DNA of 64,000 bases from Kryptolebias marmoratus (Eukaryota > Chordata > Actinopteri > Cyprinodontiformes > Rivulidae): contig NC_051440.1 of the NCBI RefSeq assembly GCF_001649575.2, forward strand, positions 16,709,710 through 16,773,709. Direction: 5' to 3'. This document shows, one piece after another, positions 40,836 through 52,800 of this stretch (position 1 is the first letter of the stretch; every line of letters begins with the position of its first letter). The translations under genes and the position numbers were made by a program. Below the pieces are notes generated by a model. It worked only from the letters and a program-made list of their open reading frames with translations, was not told the DNA's origin and made no database searches.

Positions 40836-43800
40836 GTAAGTACTGGCTTTTTATTTATTTTATATGTTAAAATGATTCTGTGCAATTTAAACTGATGGAT
40901 GTTCTCTTAACATGATACTTCACAACAAAAATGTTTGATTTAAGCAATTACCATAGCCACAATGCATTTTTCAACATTTCTAAGACTCCCGTAATATCTC
41001 ATGAAAAAAGGAATAAATCAGTCTCTGCTGTGTTGCTATTTTAGTTTTTTGTCCTTGGTGAATCACTTGCTTTCACATATATTCAGTGTTATGAGTTTTC
41101 AGGGTTATTGTTAAAGACTCTTAATTAATTTTGAAAGTGGTGTTTTTCTTCTTTCTATTAATTTTGTGCATTATGTGCCTGTCTTTTTCATGTAGGGCCG
41201 TGAGTGGCTTTGTCTTACCTGCCAAATACAGAGAGCTCAAGGATCTATTGAGCCACCAGGACCTCCCACAAAAAAGTCTTCACCGAGCAAAATTTCTGCT
41301 TCACAAACCCAGACACCATCTCCTGCTGAACCAATTAGAAAAGAAATGTCAGCACCAGGTTTACCGCAAAACATGCAGTCTAAATCAATAAAAGTGCCAG
41401 CGAAGGGTGAAGCTGAAAAAGGACCAGAAAATCTAATACATGTCAGTCCAGCATCTTCTAAGAAAATGACACCTGAGACTCAAAGAAAACCGGGACCTCA
41501 AAAACCGCAACTGAGCAGTCAAACTGGACAGATGCAAAGCAGTGCCACCTCTGCTCCCCAGCAGGCTTCAGGAGGGATATTTGGCTTTGGTGGTGGTAAA
41601 AAGGAACCGACAAAGGCAGATGAGTCTGTGACTGGAAAGATGTTTGGTTTTGGTTCCTCCATTTTTAGCTCTGCATCTACTTTGATAGCGTCAGCTGTTC
41701 AGGATGAACCCAAAACCACACCACCGGTTTCTCCGAAAATGCAACCTGCAAAGGACACTAAAGCAGCTACTGTCCAAAGGGTGGAGCAAGAAAATAAGCA
41801 GCAACCTTCTCAGGAGGAAAAAGCTCAATCAGCAGGCCAGGGTAAATTGGAAAGGTCCTCAGTAGAGTCTCCAAAGGCAGTTTTAACCTCCCGCAATGCT
41901 CCTAACAAAGGCCGATCTACTTGTCCAATCTGTAAAATGGGGCTCAACATGGACTCAAAGGATCCTCCCAACTACAGCTCTTGCACTGAATGCAAAAGCA
42001 TAGTTTGTAATCAGTGTGGATTTAACCCAATGCCAAATGTTAAAGAGGTAAGAATTAGTATTCACTGAATTAGTGAGTTGTAGAAATTCTGAATGATGAC
42101 ACAAGATATAAAAATATTTTTTAAAATGTAAAACATTTGAAACGAGCACTTGTATCAAATGATGTATGAACAATTTTACAGTTTCAAGGACAAACTTCCG
42201 TTGTTTCTGGATTTGAAGAAATTTATTGTTTTGAGTTGTTATTCTTCCAAATACCTAAAAGTGCCAGTTACTCAGTTGCAAGACTGTTATGAAATCAAAT
42301 GTTTTTGGAATATTTTATTTCTTTTTGCAATGAGGCTAATTACCTTCCTAAAGAAATGTTTTTCATCAATTACCGAAAAAAACAAAAACACGCTGCTTTT
42401 AGAGAACTGCCCACACTGTATCAATTACTGCTGATCATCTTTGATTAAAAATATTTACCTTTTTTGTTTCAAGCTAAACCACATAATTTGCAAACTTACA
42501 CCCACATGTGCACACACCCACATACGCACACTTACTAGTATTGTAGGTAATACCACGTGCAGAGTAAACAGACATGGCAGCTTCAACGCTACCTGAAGCA
42601 CAAAGAACTTGACACTTGACTCTGTAATTCAATGCACAGTTAGTATCTACCTTGCCAAGGACAGTCCAAGGCTATTTGATCTTGTTGTTCCACTTTAAAA
42701 ATTGCTAGAACAATACCAGATCAGGATTGGAATAAAAATGCACAAGGCCTTTGCACTATTTTAAATGCAGTTCACAGGATGTGTGTATGTGTCAACTAAA
42801 CTGCAGAATTATTACCATTTATTTTTATTAGTTTCGCTTTATAAGTTTTAAAACAGGCTGGAGCAAATTCTAATACTTTGTACTCCCATTTGTTATAAAT
42901 TAATTAGAAAGCTAAAATTAACTAAATCAACATGTTTTCTGATTTTCTATCAAACGTGGTAAAATTTTACTTTGCCGGCTGGTGTATTCCTTGCCATGTT
43001 TATGTTTGAGCATTTTATTCTAAAAGAGTTAATTTATAGCTGAGTTATGTGTTTTCTTTTAAAGGGAAAAGAGTGGCTTTGTCTCAACTGCCAGGTGAAA
43101 CGAGCTGCTGGGGGAAGTGAACCACAGAAAGACACATCCTCAGCTAGTTCATTTAAAGAAGCAACTGCAGTACAATCTGCACCTCAAAAAACATCTGTGC
43201 CAGGCTTTCTTCATAAAGATGTATCAACACCACCAACACAACCTGCCAAGGCGGAAGGTCTAGACAGTTGTAAAAAGGTGACCCCAGCTGCTGGTCAGGA
43301 AACATCTAAGGAGGGCCAGAAGCCAGGCCCTCAGAAACAAACAAAGCAGACAGTTGAAACTGCACAAAAACAGGGAATTGCCACAACCCAAGAAACTGGA
43401 GGCTTTTTTGGTTTTGGTGGTTCTAAAAGTCAAGCTGTTGCTGCAAAACCTGGAGAGTTGATGACTGGGAAAATGTTTGGATTTGGTACCTCCATCTTAA
43501 GCTCTGCTTCCAATTTAATTACTTCAGCTGTTCAAGATGAGTCCAAAATTACACCTCCAGTTTCGCCCAAAATGTCACCTGCAAAGGACTCTAAATCTCC
43601 CACTGTTAAGAAACAAGAACTAGAGAAGAAACCGCAGGAGCCAAAGCAAGCCATGGGTCCAACAACAGCAGCGCCAAAAACAGATAAACCTTCATCAGAA
43701 CCGCCAAATAAAACTTCAGCTTCACCTGTTGTTTCCAAGACAGGTGAATCAACTTGCCCCCTCTGTAAAGTGCAACTCAATGTGGGCTCTAAAGATACCC

Positions 43801-46800
43801 CCAACTACAACACCTGCACCGAGTGCAAAAGCACTGTTTGTAATCAATGTGGATTTAATCCTACGCCAAATGTTCAGGAGGTAAGATAAAAATAATTATA
43901 GTTAAATAGATTGCAAAAAAATAAAAAATAAAAATACATGATCAATGATTGTACTTTTTTAAATAGCACAAATTCTTCTGAACTATAACAATGCTGATCT
44001 GAATTTTATCTGGTTAATGTTTGATCTGTTGCAGGTGAAGGAGTGGTTATGTCTCAACTGTCAGGTGCAGAGAGCACTGGGAGCATCTGAGCCTCCAGGA
44101 ACTCCCAAGATGAAACTACAGACCTCACCAAATAAAGCTGCCAGTGCCCTAAAGAAGGAAGCTCCCTCTCAACAGAAAGATATTTCAATAACTGAAAAAT
44201 CTAAGGAGCTCTTACCATTAGGCTCTCCCCAACAGAAACCCAAAAAATCAGCTGAGCAGACAGCAAAGGCTGAAGTTGATAAAGGGTCCAAAAGTCAGAA
44301 AGATACCAGTTCAGATGCTGGTCAGAAAACTCCACAGCAAGGCCAGAAGACAGGCCCCCAGAAACCATTAGACCACACAAGTCAAATCGGACCAGAGAAG
44401 ACAAAACCTCAGCCTGATAGTGCAAAAGCTGCTGAATCACTTGGTGGAAAAATGTTTGGTTTTGGTTCTTCCATTTTCAGTACTGCATCTACTATAATAA
44501 CTTCAGCTGTACAAGATGATTCAAAAACAACACCACCAGTTTCTCCCAAAATGCCAGTTGCAAAGGGAACCAAATTATCCCCTGTACAGAAACATGAGCA
44601 AGAAAAGAAACCACAGCAGATTCAACAACCCAAGACCTCTCCATTGCTGCAACCTAAAGTAGAAAAAGGGCCACGAGAGCCTCTGAAGGGTCCAGTGGCT
44701 CCAGATGTTCCAAAGGCGGGTCAATCATCCTGTATGCTCTGCAAGACAGCACTCAACTTTGAGTCCAAGGATCCTCCCAACTACAACAAATGTACAGAAT
44801 GCAAGAACACTGTCTGTAACCAGTGTGGATTTAATCCAAAGCCAAATGTGTCAGAGGTAATTACAAAAACATTCTGTCATTTGCTGTTTTCTTTAAACAT
44901 AGTATGATCCACAGAAATGTCTCTGCAGTTCAGTGTTTATGCCTTTAAATAATTCTTATGAAAAACAAATTAAAAACCCAAATCAACTGCATGACTTCCG
45001 TAGTGAAAGTAACAGTAAAATACTGATTTATAAAAAAAAAAGGTTCATTTGACCACCTATACAAATAGATATAAATTGTGAGCTCAGTTTAGATTTCTGT
45101 TGCACGTCCATTCACTACAATATTTAGATAAATGTGTTGTGAATAATGTGTATTCTACTTTTTATTTTTATCTTTTAGGCTAAAGAATGGCTATGCCTAA
45201 ATTGTCAGATGCAAAGAGCTCTTGGTGCAACTGAACTCACAGGGCCTCCCATGAAGTCACAAAGTGGAGCTAACCAAACTTCTCCATCTGCTATACGTCA
45301 GAAAATAATTGCTCCCACCCAAGAGGAAAACCAGAAGAAAGAATTGTTTAAATCTGAAACAAAAACAGAAGCCCCAGTACCTGTTTCATTACAAAAGAAG
45401 GGGAGTCCCACACCAGGTTCTCCTCAGAAGACACAGAGTTCAGCAGTGACATCTGAAACTAAATCTACTAAAGAACCAGAAGGGGAAATGAAGTCTGTCC
45501 CAACTGTTAGTCAAAAAACACAGAAAATGGCTGACCAGGCAAATCTGCTTGAACGCGGGAAGCCAGAAAAATCACCTAGTGGTCCTAAAACAGAACCAGA
45601 TGTTTCCAAGACAACCGAGTCCCTGAGTGGAAAGATGTTTGGATTTGGTTCCTCCATTTTCAGCTCAGCATCCACTTTGATATCAGCTGCTGTTCAGGAA
45701 GATTCACAGATTACACCACCGGGCTCTCGTAAGATGTCTGCACCAGCACAGGTCTCTCCCAAGATGTCTGCTGTGTCCAAAATTTCTCCAAAATGTTCAC
45801 CTGCAGTTTCTCCTAAAATATCACCAGCAAGGGAGAAAAAAATTCTTCATCAGAAACCAGAGCTGGAGAAGAAATCTGATGAGTCTCATCCAAGCAAAGA
45901 TGGCAACGCTTCACCACAGCCACCAAAAGTCTCTCAAACTGGCACAGATGTAGGCCAGACCACCTGTCCACTGTGTAAGGTTGAGATGAACATTGGCTCA
46001 AAGCAGCCTCCTAACTACAACTTATGCACTGAGTGCAAGATCACTGTTTGTAACCAATGTGGGTTTATCCCCATGCCCATTGGAGAGGTAAGTAAAGAAA
46101 CACATCTCATGTGATAAAGAAAGCTATCTTTTAAACTTATAATTTATATGACAGTTTTTGCCATTCATTTTTATGAATGTATAACCAACATACCTACTGG
46201 GTAGTTTTAAGAGTTTTTTCTCAATTTCTTTCTAATTTCTCTATATCCTAATCCTGAATTAAAACACCTTGTTGTCTGTTGTGTCATAGGTAAAAGAGTG
46301 GCTTTGTCTTACTTGTCAGATGAAACGAGCAATTGGAGCCTCTGACCTTCCAGGACCTCCCACTTTAAAGTCCCAAACATCACCCAATAAAGTTCCCATA
46401 TCTCCTCCTGTTCAGCTGAAGGATTCCAAACTCACTGCGCCTCAAAGGAAGGACAGTTTAGACTCAGTGGAGAAAACAAAGGAGACCTCTAAAGTAGTCT
46501 CCCCCCAGAAAAAAGAATCTGAAGCTGATGCTGCTTCATTTAAACAAACCACAGATCAAAAAACACCAGAAGAAAAACTGAAAACAGTTCAAAAGAAGCT
46601 GCCAGATCAGCAAAGCCAACCTGAACGCAAACTGAGTAATGCTACTCCTGCAGCACAGCAAGAGTCAGTGAGTGGGAAGATGTTGGGATTTAGTTCTTCC
46701 ATCTTTAGCTCTGCCTCTTCTATGATAACCTCAGCTGTTCGGGATCAGCTGAACACAACTCCACCGGTTTCTCCCAAGACGTCCCCCAAGATGTCTCCTG

Positions 46801-49800
46801 CAAAGGAATCTAAATCTCCCATTGTACAGAAAGTAGAACAGGAAAAGAAATCAGATCAACCTCAGCAAGCAGAGGGTCAACCATCTGTAAAGTCAAAACC
46901 AGATGAAATTAAATCTCCTGCTTCCCAGAAGCATGATCTTCAGAAGCCATCCTTACAGACAAAGACATCTCCATCATTACAAGCTAAAGTGGACAAAACA
47001 CCATCAGGAACTTTAAAGCCAGAAGCTGGTCCTCAAGCAAGAGAGAAACCAGACCAATCCACCTGTCCATTGTGTAAGATCAAACTCAACATGGGCTCCA
47101 AAGATCCACCCAACTACAATACCTGCACTCAGTGCAAGAACACTGTGTGTAACCAATGTGGATTTAACCCCAGGCCAAATGAAACAGTGGTAAGACAATA
47201 AAAACGTTAATTAATGTTTCACAAGCTGTTAAAATTGGCATTTGTAACACAAAATGGTATTTATACACAATTCATTACCTAACACTGTTTGATCAAACCT
47301 TTTTTTTCCTAGGTTAAGGAGTGGTTGTGTCTTACCTGCCAGATGCAACGGGCCCTTCAAGTGACTGAGACCCCAGAAGTGGCTTCTCTCAAATCTCAGA
47401 CATCCACAAAATCCCAGAGGATGGATGTCACTAGCACACCTGAGCCTGGAAAGAGAGAGCCATCTGCACTACAGTCACCTCAAAGGAAACTGTCTGCAAC
47501 AGCACAGCCAGATATATCTGAGACTGCTAACAAGCCAGTTGTGCAGAAACAGGTCAGCCCAGTTCCATCTCAGATAAAAACACAGGAGCCACAGAAAACA
47601 TCAAGTCCAGATAGATCACCAGGCCAAACAAGATCGACTGAACGCAAGCAAAGTAATGCTACTGCAGCATCACAGAAAGATTCAGGAGGCTTCTTTGGAT
47701 TAAGTGGTGGTAAAACTCAACCTGAAGTGGACAGTTCAGCAGAATCTGCAACTGGAAAAATGTTTGGCTTTGGTTCCTCTATTTTCAGCACTGCATCTAA
47801 TTTGATTACCTCAGCTGTTCAGGATCAGCCCAAGACCACTCCACCAGTTTCTCCTAAAATATCCCCTGCAAGAGAGATCAAATCTCCTGCTGCCCAGGAA
47901 AAGAAGAAACCAGAGCTTGATCAGACCAAGACAACTGATGTGAGACAAGCCAAAGTGGACAAAGCTCCACCAGAACCTCCAAAGACTAAAGAGGCCTCCC
48001 AATCTGCTGTCAAACTAGACCAGTTCTCCTGTCCACTTTGCAAGGCTAAACTTAACATGAGATCCAATGATCCACCCAACTACAATACCTGTACTCAGTG
48101 CAAGAACACAGTCTGTAACCAGTGTGGATTTAATCCTATGCCAAATCAGTCTGAGGTAAGTGAGATTCACTCAGGATATTTAAGAAGTATTTATTTATAA
48201 TGTTCTTTTTATCTAACATACTAAGTATAATGTGTAAGTATATTAACGGATGTTTAACTGTACTACCAATTGAAACACTGTATACAGGAGCATCATACTT
48301 TAATATGCTCTGTTATACTCAATTTTTTTCTGAAAAAAAAAAATCAGTGTTTAACAAACTTTAAAAGCTATAATGTTTTTTTTTCAACAGATGAAAGAGT
48401 GGTTGTGTCTGACTTGTCAGATGCAAAGAGCCCTTGCAGCTGCCGAATCAGGGCAGCCTCCAGTTATGAAATCTCAGGCGTCACCTAGCAAAGTGTCCGC
48501 ACCTGTTAGTTCCCAAAAAGATGTCACTGCCAATCAAAAGAAAGATGTAATTTCCACAGAAAAAGCTGGAATAATAGGCAAAACTCTGAGGGACAGTCCA
48601 ACACATGGTGCAGCACAAAAGAAAGAGGATATTTTACAAACAGCTGGTGTTTCAGGCCCAACAAAAGAAGAGAAGCCCAGTTTACCACCTGCTGGGGATG
48701 TTTCAATTTTCTCTCCACCTCAAAACAAAGCGAGAGAGCCTGTTGTTCCAAATCTCTTGAAATCAATGCCTGCTGAAGCTCCTCCTGTGACCACAGATGG
48801 TGAAAATTTAGTTCAGAAGGAAGCTTCATTAAGTTTTGAACCTTCTAAAGTGACTTCTGTAAAGAAAGAGGACAAAGTTGAAGGGATTGAAAAATCAGCA
48901 GATCAACTTGTGAAATCCTTAGACAAGACATCAGAGATACAGATTTCTCCAAAGTCCAGTCCTCAAGTTTCCCAAAGGAAGCCTTCCCTAAAGGACGCTG
49001 AACACAAAGAGGTGCAAAACACCCAACCGGAAATTATACCACACAAGCCTCCAGAGCATACTGCTCTTCTGTTAAAAGAGAGCAAAATTGATAAAGATCC
49101 ACAAGAGTCAGCAACACCAGAAGCACCCAAAGATGCACTTAAAGCAGATGGATCTACTTGTCCACTTTGTAAGCTGGAGCTTAATGTGGACTCTGAAAAT
49201 CCTCCCAACTTCAACACCTGCACTGACTGTAAAAGCATCGTCTGCAACAAGTGTGGATTTAGTCCAATTCCTAATGTAACTAAGGTAAATATACAGGTGT
49301 AAATTCTCAGTTATCCATGACATGGCAAATCCAAAAAAAGAAAAGAAAGAAAGAAAGAAAAATGGACTTCTATTCTATAGGTGAAGACATTTCTCAATTA
49401 AGAAAGATCCCCTGATGGAAGGTGAAACATCTTCAACTGAAGAACAGAAATCCAAATGTTTTAATTTTTATTTTATATATTAAAATTCTTGAATTAGGTA
49501 AATATTTTACACAGGAATTTTGCTGTGAGCTTAATATCACCATTAAAGAAAAAAAAGTGAAATTGTTGCAATGTGGTTAGATCTGTTTTGTTGTAATGCA
49601 TTTTTAAACTTTTGGTAGGGCATCACATTTTCCTGTTTCTGTTTGCAAAATGCATTTAGACACAGACTGAGTGTTAAATATAAATGACTCATGACACAGT
49701 CTTGTTTTGTGTTTGCTTTTCAGGCGAAGGAGTGGCTGTGTCTTAACTGTCAGATGCAGAGAGCACTTGGAGCTTCTGAACCACCAGGCCTCCCTATGAT

Positions 49801-52800
49801 AAAACCACAGCCTTCACCAAGCAAAGAGGTCTCTGTCACTACACAGAAGAAAGAAACTCCAACTGTATCTTTAATGCAAGGCATTTCTAAGCCAGTCACA
49901 CCTAGTAATGAACTTGGTAACATTATTAAAACCAAAGAAACAGAAATCTCTGCTGTCAGTGTGCCATCAATGGAAGTTAAACCTACAGCTGCTTCATTAC
50001 CTGATAAAACTGCTTCATCCACTGTCACAAAGATAGATGTTTCAGGAGCTTCACAAAAGCCACCCTCAGAAATGCCGAAAGGACAACCTGATGCACCACA
50101 TAAACAGACTGAAAAGGGCCCAATTCCTTCTAAGCCTGCTCTTCCTTCAGAATCAAAAGCAGGAGAGCCATTATTACAAAAGTCTCCTAAAGCTATTACT
50201 CCATCTGAAATGTCTGTTTCTTCACAAGACCAAAAAGAAGAAAAGCCACCACTAAAACAGCCTCCAAAAACTGGAACCTCTCCAGCTAAATCTGTTCCAC
50301 CACAAGTTCAGCCTCCAAAGCAAGAGTCAGGGAGTTTCTTTGGCTTTGGCCGACCTAAAACACCACCTACTGCTGCAAAATCTGGAGAGTCTGTGACAGG
50401 GAAGATGTTTGGCTTTGGTTCATCTTTCTTAAGCTCTGCATCCACTTTGATATCTTCAGCTGTGCAGGATGAACCTAAGACTACGCCACCAACTCCACGT
50501 AAGATGTCCACTACAGACAAAGTCACTCCTAAGTCTACACCACCGGCTTCTCCAAAAACAGTACCTGCGAAGGACACCAAACCACCTCTTGTGCAGAAAG
50601 CTGAAGAAAAGAAACCAGAAAAAACAAAGCAGGATAAGATTCATTCAGCTGAACAGTCAAAAGTGAGCAAATCCCCATCAGAGCTCCCAAAGCCACCAGC
50701 AGACACCAAAGATGCTTCAAAAGCAGATCAGTCAGTCTGTCCACTCTGTAAGATCAAACTCACCATGGGATCCACAGATCCTCCCAACTACAAGACTTGC
50801 ACTGGATGCAAGACTACAGTCTGTGTTCAGTGTGGTTTTGATGCAATGCCAACTATATCAGAGGTATTTAAGAGTTACTTTTGCTTTAATTTGCTTTATT
50901 TTTTTTCAGCGATTCCTTTAAATGAGAATTAAACAAATCTGCTTGTATATTAGTTGTATTTGATTGTCTTGCTAAAACTTGATAATTTTGTCATTTTTTT
51001 TAATTCTAAAAGTAATTATACTTTGATAACAATTATAAATAATTAACTTTTTAAAAGTGGCAACAAATATTTTTAGGAAGTGGCGTTTAAATAGATTATT
51101 TTTGTGTATGAATACATGTGACATTCAGATTATTTTCTCTCTACACTCACAGACTGCCAATGGCAAAAAAACACTTATTTATATTATGTTATGCATTATA
51201 TTGATTGTTTCATTTGTCTGGTAAAACCCTGTCTTAAAGTTTTTCCTCCCTAATGTTTAATTTTATTGCACTTTTAGGTAAAGGAATGGCTTTGTCTAAA
51301 CTGCCAGATGCAGAGAGCCCTTGGAGCACCTGAGTCCACAGGACTTCCTGCTGTAAAACAACAGCCCTCACAAAGCAAAGCCTCCCAGCTTCCTTCTGAG
51401 CAAAAAGAAAAGCCTACACAAGACAAGGACATCCATAAAGAGGACGCCCAAGCAACTCTAAACGAAAAAGAAACCCCGAAAGCTAAGGTCCCAGTTTCTT
51501 CTGCACCTGACAAGATGGTAACATCTCAGAGAGATTCTGTGCAAAAGGCACAAGTGGTTTCAGCTACTGAACAGGGACAAGCAACAACAGTGTCAGATCA
51601 GCAGAAAACAGCTGAAAAACAACAACAAGTGCAGGTTTCTCGAAGTACAATGCCAGCAGTAAAACCAGGATTTACAACAAAAGAAGCTGGTAAGCTACCT
51701 TCACAGCCCTCAAAAGTAACTCAACCTGCCAAATCTCCTACCCCAGTTCAGCCACCTAAACAGGATTCTGGAGGTTTCTTTGGCTTTGGTGGTCCTAAAA
51801 CACAAGCTACAGCAGCAAAATCTTCTGAATCAGTCACTGGAAAGATGTTTGGTTTTGGTTCATCTATTCTCAGTTCTGCATCTACATTGATAACCTCAGC
51901 TGTTCAGGAGGAACCTAAAACTACACCTCCTACTCCAAGGAAGATGTCCACTACGGCTCCTGTCTCTCCCAAAGCTACACCTCCTACTCCAAGGAAGATG
52001 TCCACTACAGCTCCTGTCTCTCCCAAAGCTACACCTCCAGTTTCTCCTAAAATAACCCCTTCAAAGGATACCAAAAGCCCTGCTGCACAGAAATCAGAGA
52101 CACCTCAACAGCACAAGCCTGCTCCATCAGCCCAAGAAAAAGCAGAAAAAGCTCCACCAGAAACTTTGAAATCCAAAGACGAGATCAAGGTTGCTTCTAA
52201 GACAGGTCCACCCACCTGTCCACTTTGTAAGGTGGAACTCAATGTGGGCTCAAAGGACTCTCCTAATTACAACACTTGTACCGAATGCAAGAACACTGTC
52301 TGCAATCTATGTGGATTTAACCCCATGCCCCATACAGCAGCGGTAAGTGCACTCAATCTAACTTTTCCATTTCACAGTTTTCTTTTATTTTACTCTTCTA
52401 TTAGTTCCCTTTTTTACAGTTTAATTATTTGAATTACTTTTATAAAATTGCCAGTTTTCAGTAATCAGTTATGCTACTGACAGGCTATCATGCAGAAGAA
52501 CACTGCAGTGTAAAGAAGAAAGATACATTTTATTCATATACACATCATTTAACAGCTTTTAGAAAACAAAAATCCCCACATTTATATTGCAGTATACACT
52601 CCTTGTACTTAATAAACACATTCACTTGGTATTGTACTTTATGCTGAAGTGCAGCTGATACAAATACATAAATTGTAAACAATAAAAATGACTCTGATAC
52701 AAGCAGTTTGGAGAAAATTGTAGTTGAAATTATTGTGAAAGTAATGACTGGCTAATGCACATTAAGAGTTCATATCATGGTCAAATGAAGTCATTTATCT

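Noticed and set aside
41196..52342. Reading the array exons as separate single-exon genes or pseudogenes
   Set aside because: Each has matching phase-0 acceptor and donor sites and half fingers at both ends that only make sense when spliced together.
39726..52342. CRISPR-like or satellite array
   Set aside because: The repeats are 0.8-1.1-kb coding exons with separate introns, diverged at the nucleotide level, not short identical repeats with spacers.
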